38,107 nucleotides of DNA from Enterobacter sp. (GCA_022649305.1 JALCNW010000042.1:1-38107); one strand, 5' to 3'. Shown: positions 16,650 through 28,296, counted from the first letter of the stretch. A program made the numbers and translations. The notes: generated from the letters alone by a model not told the origin.

Positions 16650-18128
16650 GTGGATGAATTAAGCAAAAATTTGTGCGCCAGTAGCTTCGCAAAAGATAAC
16701 GGTGTGCTGTTTCATAACAACAACGTGTATATCCGCGAGGATGCGCCAGCGTTTGCCCTGCTGGAAGTCCGCCGCGTGCTGGGGCGCAGCTATGCGCCGA
16801 TAATTTTAACGGCTGAAGCCTTTGAAGAAATGCTCGCGAAAATCTGGCAGCAAAACAGCGGCGTTTCCCAGCAAATGGTTGACGATATTGATGCGGATAT
16901 CGATCTGATGGCGTTAACCGAGGAGATCCCCGATAACGAGGATCTGCTGGATAACGATGAGAACTCACCGGTCATTCGCCTGATCAACGCCATTTTGGGC
17001 GAGGCGGTCAAAGACGGCGCATCGGATATCCATATTGAGACGTTTGAGCGCACGCTCAGCATTCGTTTTCGCGTGGATGGCGTGCTGCGTCCTGTACTCC
17101 AGCCCGCGCGCAAACTAGCGCCGATGCTGGTGTCGAGGATCAAAGTCATGTCCAAACTGGATATCGCCGAGAAACGTCTGCCGCAGGATGGACGTATTTC
17201 TCTGCGTATCGGGCGTAAAGCGATCGACGTGCGCGTCTCGACGATTCCATCGCAGTACGGCGAGCGCGTGGTTATGCGTCTGCTGGACAAAGGCAATTTG
17301 CAGCCGGATATCAACAAGCTCGGGCTTATCGATGAAGAACTCACCAAATTAAAAGGGCTGATTGACCGCCCACACGGCATTATCCTGGTCACCGGGCCAA
17401 CCGGTTCGGGTAAAAGCACCACGCTGTACGCGATTTTGTCTGCGCTGAACGGGCATGAACGCAATATTTTGACCGTAGAAGATCCGATTGAATACGAGCT
17501 GGAAGGCGTGGGACAGACTCAGGTCAACCCGCGAGTCGACATGACCTTTGCCCGTGGATTGCGCGCTATTTTGCGCCAGGACCCGGACGTGGTGATGATC
17601 GGGGAGATCCGCGACAGCGAAACCGCGCAGATCGCGGTGCAGGCCTCGCTGACCGGTCACCTGGTGATGTCTACGTTGCATACAAACAGTGCCGCAGGGG
17701 CGATAACCCGCCTTCGTGATATGGGGCTGGAGTCATTCTTAATTGGCTCTTCGCTACTGGGCGTCATTGCCCAGCGTCTGGTGCGTCGCCTGTGTACTCA
17801 CTGCCGTACGACCAGTCCGCTGGATGACAATGAAAAAGCACTGTTCAGCTTTATGGATACCCCGCCAAAAGCGATTTATCGCGCCGTGGGCTGTGAACAT
17901 TGCCGCCAGGGCGGCTATCAAGGGCGTGCCGGGATCCACGAGTTCCTGGTGGTCGACAGCACAATGCGCCGCGCGATCCATGAAGATAAAGACGAAATGG
18001 CCATCGAAACGCAGCTGTTTAAACAGGCCTATAGCCTGCGTGAAAACGGTCTGATGAAGGTTATCTCCGGGGTGACGTCGCTGGAAGAGGTGATGCGCGT
18101 CACCGCCGAGCGCGGGGGTGACGAATAA
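16650..18128 (+). CDS. gspE: Type II secretion ATPase GspE
   Basis: A 492-residue cytoplasmic ATPase that drives pseudopilus assembly through GspF and GspL. The N-terminal domain (about 1-140) is followed by the ATPase core. Walker A is GPTGSGKST with K255, the Asp box follows at [18 protein letters not shown], and Walker B is [12 protein letters not shown]. The zinc-binding tetracysteine C382, C385, C415, C418 is complete. The start is GTG 16650 (reading MDELSKN), 13 bp after gspD, with GGCGGG upstream. The stop shares one base with the gspF ATG. Confidence 0.97.
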   Translation: MDELSKNLCASSFAKDNGVLFHNNNVYIREDAPAFALLEVRRVLGRSYAPIILTAEAFEEMLAKIWQQNSGVSQQMVDDIDADIDLMALTEEIPDNEDLLDNDENSPVIRLINAILGEAVKDGASDIHIETFERTLSIRFRVDGVLRPVLQPARKLAPMLVSRIKVMSKLDIAEKRLPQDGRISLRIGRKAIDVRVSTIPSQYGERVVMRLLDKGNLQPDINKLGLIDEELTKLKGLIDRPHGIILVTGPTGSGKSTTLYAILSALNGHERNILTVEDPIEYELEGVGQTQVNPRVDMTFARGLRAILRQDPDVVMIGEIRDSETAQIAVQASLTGHLVMSTLHTNSAAGAITRLRDMGLESFLIGSSLLGVIAQRLVRRLCTHCRTTSPLDDNEKALFSFMDTPPKAIYRAVGCEHCRQGGYQGRAGIHEFLVVDSTMRRAIHEDKDEMAIETQLFKQAYSLRENGLMKVISGVTSLEEVMRVTAERGGDE

Positions 18129-19336
18129 TGGCCTGGTATGCGTGGACCGCCACGGATGCTGCCGGGAAAACCCAGCGCGGAACGTTGCAGGCCGACGGGC
18201 TAAAGCAGGTGCGCCAGACGCTGCGTGATCAAAAGCTGATGCCGGTGAACATTGTGCCGACGAGCGATCGCGCCGCAGGGAAAAGCGCGCAGAAAGGGGC
18301 AAAACTGTCCACGCCCGTGCTGTCGATGTTTACCCGTCAGCTATCAACGCTTATCAACGCCGCGCTGCCGCTGGAAAGCGCCCTCAAGGCTATTTCCAAA
18401 CAAACGGAAGATAAAAAGCTGGCGGTGATGGTCACCGAGATCCGCGAAAAAGTGGTCGAAGGTCACACGCTGTTTGACGCTTTTAGCCAGTTTCCGCGCA
18501 CCTTTGACAAGCTCTACTGCACGCTGGTGATGGCGGGCGAAAAAACCGGACATCTTGGTGATGTGCTGGAGAAGCTGGCGGAATATAACGAGCAGCGTCA
18601 GGCGATGAAAAGCAAGCTGACCCAGGCGATGGTCTATCCGATCACGCTGACGGTGGTAGCGATCGCGGTGATCTCCATTCTGCTGGTGGCCGTGGTGCCG
18701 CAGGTGATCGAGCAGTTTACCCACATGAAACAGCAACTGCCTGTCACGACCCGCACGCTGATTGCGGTCAGCGACTTTTTACAGGCTTACGGCACGTTCA
18801 TTGCCGGGGGAATGGCCGGCGCATTTGTGGCTTTTAGGACCTGGCTTAAAAGCGACAAAAACCGCTTTCGCTATCACGGCTGGCTGGTCAATCATTCGCC
18901 GCTGAAAAAGCTGGTTTGCGCCATTAACAGCGCCCGCTATATCCGCACGCTGAGTATCCTACAAGCCAGTAGCGTCCCGCTGCTGGAAGGGATGTATATC
19001 GCGATGGACGGTATCGAAAACCGGTATGCCCGCCAGGTGCTGGAGCATGCTGCGGATACCGTGCGCCAGGGGGCGTCGTTATACCAGTCGCTGGAACAGG
19101 CGAAGCTATTTCCGCCAACCATGCTGTATATGATTGCCTCCGGTGAAGAGAGTGGCGAACTGGGCTCCTTAATGGACCGCGCCGCACAAAACCAGGAATC
19201 CGGATTACAGCATCGAATTACATTAACGTTGTCGGTATTTGAACCGGCACTGGTGGTCACAATGGCGACAGTCGTTTTATTCATCGTACTGTCAATATTA
19301 CAGCCGCTTCTTCAGCTCAATAATATGGTGGGTTAA
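18128..19336 (+). CDS. gspF: Type II secretion platform protein GspF
   Basis: A 402-residue polytopic inner-membrane protein around which the pseudopilus is built. It has two T2SSF domains: about 65-190 (FTRQLSTLINAALPLESAL, VMAGEKTGHLGDVL) and about 265-390 (RYIRTLSILQASSVPLLEGM, IASGEESGELGSLM). Three transmembrane segments lie near 170-195, 215-240 and 370-395. Length and motifs are standard. It overlaps gspE by one base and ends 2 bp before gspG. Confidence 0.97.
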   Translation: MAWYAWTATDAAGKTQRGTLQADGLKQVRQTLRDQKLMPVNIVPTSDRAAGKSAQKGAKLSTPVLSMFTRQLSTLINAALPLESALKAISKQTEDKKLAVMVTEIREKVVEGHTLFDAFSQFPRTFDKLYCTLVMAGEKTGHLGDVLEKLAEYNEQRQAMKSKLTQAMVYPITLTVVAIAVISILLVAVVPQVIEQFTHMKQQLPVTTRTLIAVSDFLQAYGTFIAGGMAGAFVAFRTWLKSDKNRFRYHGWLVNHSPLKKLVCAINSARYIRTLSILQASSVPLLEGMYIAMDGIENRYARQVLEHAADTVRQGASLYQSLEQAKLFPPTMLYMIASGEESGELGSLMDRAAQNQESGLQHRITLTLSVFEPALVVTMATVVLFIVLSILQPLLQLNNMVG

Positions 19337-19338
19337 TT

Positions 19339-19785
19339 ATGTCTCTGAAACAAAAACGTCTGACGCGTCAGGCGGGGTTTACGTTGCTCGAATTAATGGT
19401 GGTCATTGTTATTCTCGGGGTGCTTGCCAGTATGGTCGTGCCGAATTTAATGGGGAATAAAGAAAAAGCCGATGCCCAAAAAGCCACCAGCGATATCGTC
19501 GCGCTGGAAGGGTCGCTGGATATGTATAAGCTTGATAACCATCGTTATCCCACCACTGAACAGGGTTTGCAGGCGCTGGTGACTCAGCCTGAGATTGCAC
19601 CGATTCCTAAAGGATATCGTACCGATGGCTATATCCGTCGTCTGCCGCAGGATCCGTGGGGCAATGATTATCTTCTGGTGAGCCCGGGTGAGCATGGTGC
19701 CATTGATGTGTTCTCAGCAGGCCCAGATGCCGAAGCCAATACCGCTGACGATATTACCAACTGGTCAACTGACGAAAAAAAATAA
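19339..19785 (+). CDS. gspG: Major pseudopilin GspG
   Basis: A 148-residue major pseudopilin, the main subunit of the periplasmic piston. The prepilin cleavage site is QAG-FTLLELMVVIVILG, with cleavage after G13 by GspO and the conserved Glu at +5. The globular domain has the GspG motif YPTTEQGLQALV and a C-terminal loop with DPWGNDYLLVSPGEHGAID and the calcium-site region FSAGPDAEANTADDITNW. It starts 2 bp after gspF. Confidence 0.98.
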   Translation: MSLKQKRLTRQAGFTLLELMVVIVILGVLASMVVPNLMGNKEKADAQKATSDIVALEGSLDMYKLDNHRYPTTEQGLQALVTQPEIAPIPKGYRTDGYIRRLPQDPWGNDYLLVSPGEHGAIDVFSAGPDAEANTADDITNWSTDEKK

Positions 19786-19788
19786 GTC

Positions 19789-20274
19789 ATGAATAAGCAA
19801 CGTGGATTTACATTGCTGGAAATTATTCTGGCGCTGGTTATCTTTGCCAGTTGCGCCATGATGGTGGTCTCTACCATTCCGTCACGCAGCGGCGCAGATA
19901 TATTAGGACAGCAATTACAATTCCTCGTTGAATATGGTTCTGACCGTGCGGTGATGGACGGGAATATTATGGGGCTGGCGATCACCTCGTCGGAATATCA
20001 ATTAATGATATATACCGAAAAAGCCGGTGAACGCCGCTGGGAGCCACTCGTTGCCGGGCGGATTACTACCCATGGCACCTTTCCAGAAGAGATGCACGTG
20101 ACGTTATCACCGCAGCGTCTGGCGGCCACGCTGAATACCGACCCGCAAATTGTCTTTTTGCCGGACGGGGAGATTGGCCGCTTTCGTCTGACGTTGCAGA
20201 GTGTTGATAAGCAGCAGCATTTCAGCGTGGTGTCGCAAGGTGCTTCGCCCGTTTCGGTGGAGAACAATGGCTAA
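19789..20274 (+). CDS. gspH: Minor pseudopilin GspH
   Basis: A 161-residue minor pseudopilin. The cleavage site is MNKQRG-FTLLEIILALVIFA with Glu at +5. The globular domain is typical of GspH, with DRAVMDGNIMGLAITSSEYQL and the C-terminal FLPDGEIGRFRLTL. GspH bridges the pilus tip (I-J-K) to the GspG body. It starts 3 bp after the gspG stop and overlaps gspI by 8 bp. Confidence 0.95.
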   Translation: MNKQRGFTLLEIILALVIFASCAMMVVSTIPSRSGADILGQQLQFLVEYGSDRAVMDGNIMGLAITSSEYQLMIYTEKAGERRWEPLVAGRITTHGTFPEEMHVTLSPQRLAATLNTDPQIVFLPDGEIGRFRLTLQSVDKQQHFSVVSQGASPVSVENNG

Positions 20275-20647
20275 ACGCAAAACGAAAGAACAGGGCATGA
20301 CGCTGCTGGAAGTGATGGTTGCGCTGGTGATTTTCTCGACCGCCGCGCTGGCGCTGATGAACTCCGTCTCGCTGAACGTACGCTTTACCCACGGGCTGGC
20401 AGACACGTTACAGGCGAGCTGGGTGGCTGAAAACCTGCTGGCCGAAGCCGAACTCGCCAAAACCGATTTTTCCGACGCGCCTGAGGAAGGGACCGAAATC
20501 ATGGGTGGCCGCAGCTGGAACTGGCATAAGCAGCGGGTGAAAACCGCAAATAATACCTTTGCCGATGACGTGCAGGTGTATGCCGAGGGCGATGAAAGCC
20601 AGCCGGTAATTGCCTTGCAGGTCATTGCACCGGAAGAACGCCAGTGA
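20267..20647 (+). CDS. gspI: Minor pseudopilin GspI
   Basis: A 126-residue minor pseudopilin of the tip complex. I chose ATG 20267 because it gives a short, basic prepilin leader, MAKRKTKEQG, before MTLLEVMVALVIFS. The residue after the cleavage site is Met rather than Phe, as in many GspI proteins, and Glu at +5 is kept. The frame is open 22 codons further upstream, inside gspH, but that would give an abnormal leader. ENLLAEAELA is a typical GspI segment. The stop overlaps the gspJ GTG start. Confidence 0.95.
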   Translation: MAKRKTKEQGMTLLEVMVALVIFSTAALALMNSVSLNVRFTHGLADTLQASWVAENLLAEAELAKTDFSDAPEEGTEIMGGRSWNWHKQRVKTANNTFADDVQVYAEGDESQPVIALQVIAPEERQ

Positions 20648-21246
20648 GCCCGCGCATCAAGCGTCAGCAGGGCTTTACGCTGCTGGAGATCATGATTGCG
20701 CTGACCATCTTTGCGGTGATCAGCACCCTGGCATGGCAGATTCTGGATGGCGCGATGCGTACCACCTCGGCAACGGATACGGCGGCGACGAAGCTTAACC
20801 AGCTTCAGCGCACCTATAACCTACTTGAACGTGACTTTTTTCAGTTGCAGGCGCGTGCGCCGCGTAATGAGCCCGAGGCGTTTCGCCAGGATGAAAATAC
20901 CCTGGAACTGACCACGCTCAGCGGTATGAGCGGGCAGGTACAGCTAGAGCGCGTGCGTTGGCGGCTGGAAGATCATCGCCTGTGGCGCGATGTCTGGCCT
21001 GCCATCGATGGCCCGGTCGGCGTCAAGCCAGAAGAGGTGCCGATCCTCAGTGACGTCAAAGAGATGCAGTGGCGCTTCTGGCAGGACGGCTGGCAGGATT
21101 CGTGGCCAGAAACGGCCAGTCAACCGGACGGCATTGAGCTGACGTTAACCATGGAAAACGGAGAAACCTGGCGCTGGGTGTTCGTCACGCCGACAGAAGC
21201 GCCAGTCGCACCGGTTCCTCCCGTGGATGCAGGAGCCAAACAATGA
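20644..21246 (+). CDS. gspJ: Minor pseudopilin GspJ
   Basis: A 200-residue minor pseudopilin with cleavage site MSPRIKRQQG-FTLLEIMIALTIFA and Glu at +5. The globular domain has ERDFFQLQARAPRNE, VRWRLEDHRLWRDVWP and VKEMQWRFWQDGWQDSWP, typical of GspJ. The C terminus is Pro/Val-rich (EAPVAPVPPVDAG). It starts at GTG 20644, which overlaps the gspI stop (GTGA), and ends on the gspK start (ATGA). Confidence 0.95.
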   Translation: MSPRIKRQQGFTLLEIMIALTIFAVISTLAWQILDGAMRTTSATDTAATKLNQLQRTYNLLERDFFQLQARAPRNEPEAFRQDENTLELTTLSGMSGQVQLERVRWRLEDHRLWRDVWPAIDGPVGVKPEEVPILSDVKEMQWRFWQDGWQDSWPETASQPDGIELTLTMENGETWRWVFVTPTEAPVAPVPPVDAGAKQ

Positions 21247-22256
21247 GAGCGAAAGCAGCGCGAAAACAGCGCGGCGTGGCGCTACTGGTGGTGTTGATCC
21301 TGCTGGTGATGATGTCGGCGCTGGCGGCCAAGATAAGCCAGCAGTTTTGCCGAAATCTACAGAAAACGCGCTATCAGGTGAGTCAGCAGCAGCTGCGCTG
21401 GGCGATTCAGGGCCAGCTAAAGGCGATAGACGACATGCTGCAAACCGAGGCCGGTGCAGAGAGCAAAGGCTTATCGCCGGAGGGCGTATGGACCGAACCG
21501 CTGGAAACCAAAGGTGAGAATTACACCGTGGTCAGTCAGATAGAGGACGCTCAAACCTGCTTTAACGTCAACAACCTGCTGGCAGAAGATAAAACGCCTG
21601 TCGCTGAGACGGGGGCGATCCCGGCTAAACCGGTTAAAGAGCAGATCGTGGAGCAACTGTTGATCGACAGTGGCGTCAGTACGGTCGCCGCAGAAGAGGT
21701 CTACTGGCAACTGGTGGACTACCTCGATGGCGACAGCACGACGGTAAAAGAGGGGCAGGAGAGCGATGCCTGGGCAGGCGTGGTGCCAGCCAGACAACCG
21801 GCCAACCAGATGATGCGAACCATTGGTGAGATAAAACTGCTACCCGCGTTCCCGCAGGCGACGTACGCCAGGGTGAGCCAGGTGCTGTGCGCATTGCCTG
21901 ATTCGGCGAGCAAAGTCGATATCAATACCCTGACGCCAGAGCAGGCACCGCTCCTGTCCGCGCTGTTTGCGGGCAAGTTAAGTGAGGACGACGCCGCACG
22001 GCTGTTGGCCTCGCGCCCGGAAGCAGGCTGGGAGTCAATGGAGACGCTCAGCAAAGCGCTTGAGGCCAATTTTCCGCAAACCAAAGAGATCCTGATGCAG
22101 GTACAGGAGCTTGTGGGAGTGAACAGTCGCTATTTCCGGGTGAACAGTACCGGCAATACCGATGATTTAACGCTGCGCGTCGTCAGCCAGCTTCATGTTG
22201 ATAATGAAGCCGGCAAGGTTATTACCTGGCAACGTCGTTACCGAATGATTGAATAA
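21243..22256 (+). CDS. gspK: Atypical minor pseudopilin GspK
   Basis: A 337-residue tip pseudopilin, the largest of the set. Its cleavage site is KQRG-VALLVVLILLVMMSALA. As usual for GspK there is no Glu at +5, which fits its place at the very tip with I and J. The body has FNVNNLLAEDKTP, YWQLVDYLDGDS and helix-hairpin-helix-like SKVDINTLTPEQAPLLSALF. It overlaps gspJ by 4 bp and is 15 bp before gspL. Confidence 0.95.
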   Translation: MRAKAARKQRGVALLVVLILLVMMSALAAKISQQFCRNLQKTRYQVSQQQLRWAIQGQLKAIDDMLQTEAGAESKGLSPEGVWTEPLETKGENYTVVSQIEDAQTCFNVNNLLAEDKTPVAETGAIPAKPVKEQIVEQLLIDSGVSTVAAEEVYWQLVDYLDGDSTTVKEGQESDAWAGVVPARQPANQMMRTIGEIKLLPAFPQATYARVSQVLCALPDSASKVDINTLTPEQAPLLSALFAGKLSEDDAARLLASRPEAGWESMETLSKALEANFPQTKEILMQVQELVGVNSRYFRVNSTGNTDDLTLRVVSQLHVDNEAGKVITWQRRYRMIE

Positions 22257-22271
22257 CGAAAGTCATAATCT

Positions 22272-23417
22272 ATGAAACAGGTTCTTTTTATTCGTCCCGA
22301 CACGCGCGAGGACGGAAATATAGCGTGGTGTGAATCCGGTAGCCAGCAGGTGAGTACCCTTTCCGGCTGGAGTGCGTTAAGCGAGTTAGCAGACCATGCG
22401 TTATCGCAGCGGGTGTGTGTCTTGCTGCCCGCCAGCGAAACGATCTTCCGTCATTTTACCTTGCCGAAAAAGGGGTTATCCACCCAGGCAACGCCGTTCT
22501 CATGGATGGCAGAAGAGACCTTGATTGGCGACGTAGACAACCTGCACTGGACGGTGCTTGGCAAAAAAGGCCGCGAAGTGGATGCGGTAGCGATTGACGC
22601 GGAACGTCTCACGCAGTGGCTTGCTCTGTTTGCCGATGCCGGACTTAAGGTTATCCAGATTTTGCCGGATGCCATTCTCCTGCCGGTGAGTGACGGCGGC
22701 AGTACGCTTGTCGTGATGGAGGAGAGCTACTGGTTGCGTTTTTCGCCGTTCGGGGCCTGCGAAGCCGATGCGGGATTATTGCCGCTGCTGTTAAGCAAAA
22801 GCGGCGATGGCGAAATCTGCTGCTACGGGAATGCGCCGCAGGGCATCAATATTAACGAGCAACAGCCGTGGCAACATCCGCTGGTGCTGATTCAACCGCA
22901 GTGGAAGACCTGTCGTGCCAATATGCTCAGCGGTGAGTTTTCTCAGCACCGTGGGAATGGCAAGGGTATTCGCCACGCGAAAACCCTTCTGGCAGCCATG
23001 GCTTTGCTGTCCGTCGGGCTTCTGATTGGGCCGCGAGCGGGTATGGCGTGGATGCTGGTGCAACACGAAAATCAGGTACAGCAGGAAATGACCGAGCTTG
23101 CTCAACACTATTTTCCTACGTTGCGTCAGGCCACCAACCTGAAATATCACTTCGGTCAGAATATCAAAAAACAGCAAAAGGGCGTTTTCCTGCAACTGGA
23201 GGCGCTGGAAAAAATTAAGCAGTCCGTTCCTGCCGTCGAGTTAAGTGAAGTGGATTATAACCATGCGCAGGATAAATTAACGCTGAGCCTGCAATCGTCA
23301 AACCCGCAGGCATTACAGGATTTTGTGAACCGGGCCAGCGAGAACTTTGAATTCTCACTCCAACCCGTTTCAAACGAGGCCCCCTTTACCGCGATCGTCA
23401 CAGGGAAATACAAATGA
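22272..23417 (+). CDS. gspL: Type II secretion inner-membrane protein GspL
   Basis: A 381-residue bitopic protein that anchors GspE to the membrane and pairs with GspM. The cytoplasmic actin-like part occupies about 1-235 (LPASETIFRHFTLPKKG, WMAEETLIGDVDNLHW). The single transmembrane segment is at about 240-262 (TLLAAMALLSVGLLIGPRAGMAW). The periplasmic domain follows (about 265-381, FLQLEALEKIKQSVP). It overlaps gspM by 4 bp (ATGA). Confidence 0.94.
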   Translation: MKQVLFIRPDTREDGNIAWCESGSQQVSTLSGWSALSELADHALSQRVCVLLPASETIFRHFTLPKKGLSTQATPFSWMAEETLIGDVDNLHWTVLGKKGREVDAVAIDAERLTQWLALFADAGLKVIQILPDAILLPVSDGGSTLVVMEESYWLRFSPFGACEADAGLLPLLLSKSGDGEICCYGNAPQGININEQQPWQHPLVLIQPQWKTCRANMLSGEFSQHRGNGKGIRHAKTLLAAMALLSVGLLIGPRAGMAWMLVQHENQVQQEMTELAQHYFPTLRQATNLKYHFGQNIKKQQKGVFLQLEALEKIKQSVPAVELSEVDYNHAQDKLTLSLQSSNPQALQDFVNRASENFEFSLQPVSNEAPFTAIVTGKYK

Positions 23418-23899
23418 AAGAGCGTCTTGCGCAATTAACATCGCGCTATAAAAAATACAGCGCCCGCGAACGGAATCTTTTTAAAATATGTGCTGCCGCG
23501 ATGTGCTCTGCCGTCATTTATTACGGCGGAGTTATCCCGCTGGATACCATGATCAAAAGCAGCCAGAGCGTATTAATTAAGCAAAAGCAGACGTTGAACT
23601 GGATGCGTGATGAAATTAATAAAAACCATCTCCAGGCTCGGGTCGTTAAAACAAATAATCCGCGTAGCGTGGTGGAAATAAGCGCAAAAGAAATTCATGT
23701 CGCACTGACGGACGTTCGTCAGGATGGCCAATCGATGTCATTTATGATCGACCGGATCAACGTTTACGAGCTCAAAAACTGGCTGCGTGAAATCAACCTT
23801 GCGTCAGGGATCCGCCTGGAAGGGATTGACCTGACGCCTGTCGATCACGTCAGCGATGTCAAAGCACAAATCAAACTCACCTGGGCGAAAACGGCATGA
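23414..23899 (+). CDS. gspM: Type II secretion inner-membrane protein GspM
   Basis: A 161-residue bitopic protein that stabilises GspL. A short basic cytoplasmic end (KERLAQLTSRYKKYSARERN) is followed by one transmembrane segment (about 24-42, LFKICAAAMCSAVIYYGGV). A small periplasmic ferredoxin-like domain ends in LEGIDLTPVDHVSDVKAQIKLTW. There is no gspN; gspO follows directly with a 4-bp overlap. Confidence 0.92.
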   Translation: MKERLAQLTSRYKKYSARERNLFKICAAAMCSAVIYYGGVIPLDTMIKSSQSVLIKQKQTLNWMRDEINKNHLQARVVKTNNPRSVVEISAKEIHVALTDVRQDGQSMSFMIDRINVYELKNWLREINLASGIRLEGIDLTPVDHVSDVKAQIKLTWAKTA

Positions 23900-24681
23900 C
23901 TGCCCTGATGCTATTGCGTGAAAGCTGTGTGCCGGGTTTTTGCCTGATGAGCGCAGTGCTCGGGGGGATTGTCGGCAGCTTTCTTGGCGTGGTAGCAGAG
24001 CGCGTGCCGCCGATGGTGATGGGGGAAGAGGGGGCAGGTAATCTAATGTTCCCCGCCTCCCATTGCCCGTCGTGCTCTCATCCTCTGTCGTGGTGGGAAA
24101 ATATTCCTGTTCTGAGCTGGTGCGGGCTGCGTGGACGTTGCCACCATTGCCAGGCGGCCATTCCAGTGCGTCTATTGATAGTGGAACTGGCAAGTGCGCT
24201 GTTCTTTGCCGGGTCGGCCGCCGTTGCACCTTCTCTGTTAGCACTGATTTCGGTGTGGGTCCTGTGGGGCGGCCTGCTGCCGCTGGCGATTATCGATCGT
24301 CAACATATGCTGCTACCGGACTGTCTGACCCTGCCGCTGCTGTGGGCCGGATTATTACTGCATTCTGTTTTCCACACGCTGCCGTTGACCGATGCGCTTT
24401 ACGGCGCAGTGGCGGGGTATCTTTCGCTCTGGCTGGTGTACTGGCTATGCCGATGGCTGACCGGGCGGGAAGGGCTGGGATACGGTGATTTCAAACTGCT
24501 TGCCGCACTGGGTGCCTGGTGCGGCTGGCAAGCGCTGCCAACGTTGGTGCTGGCAGCGGCACTCGGTGGTATTGCGACATACGTAATGTTCTATAAATCA
24601 TTTAAAAACGAAGGGCGTATTCCCTTTGGGCCTTTGCTGGCGTTAGCGGGATTATCAATATTTATTATCCAGACGTTCTAG
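23896..24681 (+). CDS. gspO: Prepilin peptidase / N-methyltransferase GspO
   Basis: A 261-residue polytopic inner-membrane aspartic protease that removes the leaders of GspG-K and methylates the new N termini. The cytoplasmic loop holds two CxxC pairs (C57/C60 and C82/C85) of the methyltransferase region. The catalytic aspartates are D134 in IIDRQHMLLPD and D198 in GYGDFK. About eight hydrophobic segments are visible. Being encoded in the locus makes the system independent of a shared PilD. It overlaps gspM (ATGA) and is the last gene of the gspC-O operon. Confidence 0.96.
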   Translation: MTALMLLRESCVPGFCLMSAVLGGIVGSFLGVVAERVPPMVMGEEGAGNLMFPASHCPSCSHPLSWWENIPVLSWCGLRGRCHHCQAAIPVRLLIVELASALFFAGSAAVAPSLLALISVWVLWGGLLPLAIIDRQHMLLPDCLTLPLLWAGLLLHSVFHTLPLTDALYGAVAGYLSLWLVYWLCRWLTGREGLGYGDFKLLAALGAWCGWQALPTLVLAAALGGIATYVMFYKSFKNEGRIPFGPLLALAGLSIFIIQTF

Positions 24682-24682
24682 T

Positions 24683-24715
24683 TGGCAATGTGTATTGCCA
24701 GGTCAAGTTTTTTTT
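24683..24715 (+). terminator. Probable terminator after gspO
   Basis: A 7-bp stem (TGGCAAT/ATTGCCA) with GTGT loop starts 1 bp after the gspO stop. A run of eight T follows after 7 intervening bases (24708-24715). The distance to the T run is longer than ideal, so partial read-through to chiA is possible. Confidence 0.5.
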
Positions 24716-24963
24716 AAAATATTTTCACCAGGGGAATGAAAGGAAAGTCAAAGTTCCCTCGTGTATTGTAAGAAACATAAGCTATAGGGATTATTTGCTC
24801 GTGTCTTTTAATGGAGGAAAACGCTGCTCTATATATTTACGATTGCAGAGAGAGAGTGGCTGCAATAGGTGTTTTTAGGGCGAAAGCATAATCAGGTCAT
24901 GTTTCACAATTGGGTCAGTTCATGTTGTTTTAATTAAATGACAATTTAATTACGCATCCATGC

Positions 24964-24992
24964 TTGATGGAATGCATGGGTCTTTACATATT
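24964..24992 (+). promoter_or_regulatory. Candidate promoter and inverted repeat upstream of the GH18 chitinase
   Basis: The 338-bp AT-rich gap 24682-25019 has no credible gene. TTGATG (24964-24969) and CATATT (24987-24992) are 17 bp apart and would start transcription about 20 bp before the chitinase ATG. An inverted repeat, CCATGC (24958-24963) and GCATGG (24974-24979), lies between and over these elements and could be an operator. The ribosome site is AGGAAT, 7-8 bp before the ATG. Confidence 0.4.
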
Positions 24993-25001
24993 CGCAAATA
25001 A

Positions 25002-27707
<2,706 letters not shown>

Positions 27708-27722
27708 TCTTCGCAACCTGAA

Positions 27723-27783
27723 ATTGTGGGACTGATATCACCCCACAATACGTTGACCACACCCCGCTTCGGGTGTGGTCAAC
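27723..27783 (+). terminator. Two consecutive hairpins after the GH18 chitinase gene
   Basis: The first hairpin is ATTGTGGG (27723-27730) with CCCACAAT (27742-27749). The second is a perfect 13-bp stem, GTTGACCACACCC (27752-27764) with GGGTGTGGTCAAC (27771-27783), and a 6-nt loop. No T run follows, so these may act as a mRNA 3' stabiliser or a weak terminator rather than a standard intrinsic one. Confidence 0.6.
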
Positions 27784-27843
27784 AACTTAAAATTTATATG
27801 TGTGCGCAAGGAGGGGAACATAATTAAATAAGCAGGTAAAGAA

Positions 27844-28290
27844 ATGAAACGCTTTATATTATTATTGATCATCTTCAGTCAAAGCGTGTTTGCAAACTGC
27901 TGGGATAAAGCGGCACATTATTATCACGTCGATCCGTATTTGTTATTCGCGATTGCAAAAGTGGAATCTGGTATGAACCCGTACGCCGTGGGCTGGAACC
28001 ACGATGGTTCAAGAGACGTCGGTTTAATGCAAATTAACAGTACGCATTTTAGCGAGCTACAGCGCCAGGGGATCGATGAGTACCGACTTATTGCTGAACC
28101 TTGTACTTCCATTATGGTGGGGGCATCAATCTTGTCGAATATGATAAAAGTTTACGGGTATAACTGGGAAGCCGTCGGTGCATATAACGCAGGGTTGAAA
28201 AGAGAGAATTATCCTCAGCGAATGATTTATGCCCGTAAGGTCTGGAAAAAATATCAAGAGATAAAATCAGAGCGAACGAGAGAGTATTAA
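27844..28290 (+). CDS. Small exported lytic transglycosylase (SLT domain, IagB/PilT-like)
   Basis: A 148-residue exported protein. Signal peptide about 1-18 (cut after VFA), leaving a mature protein that starts NCWDKAA. The goose-lysozyme-like SLT fold shows the catalytic E41 in AIAKVESGMNP, then GLMQINSTHF and the family motif VGAYNAG. It resembles specialised transglycosylases of secretion and conjugation systems (IagB, VirB1, EtgA, BfpH), which open local gaps in peptidoglycan. AGGT lies 6 bp before the ATG. Its position between two chitinase genes suggests either help in building the GspD channel or a secreted muralytic cargo. Both are inference. It carries no PKD or chitin-binding module. 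Confidence 0.88.
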   Translation: MKRFILLLIIFSQSVFANCWDKAAHYYHVDPYLLFAIAKVESGMNPYAVGWNHDGSRDVGLMQINSTHFSELQRQGIDEYRLIAEPCTSIMVGASILSNMIKVYGYNWEAVGAYNAGLKRENYPQRMIYARKVWKKYQEIKSERTREY

Positions 28291-28296
28291 TTTTTA

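Noticed and set aside
20201..20266. 22-codon upstream extension of GspI
   Set aside because: The prepilin leader must be short and basic; MAKRKTKEQG from 20267 fits and the extension does not.
24690..24878. 62-codon frame between gspO and the chitinase
   Set aside because: Its start lies in the terminator hairpin, no ribosome site precedes it, and it resembles nothing I know.
27798..27827. Strong Shine-Dalgarno-like AGGAGGGG at 27809-27816 and a 9-codon frame around it
   Set aside because: No start codon lies at proper distance downstream, and an in-frame stop separates it from the transglycosylase ATG. The AGGT nearer the ATG suffices.
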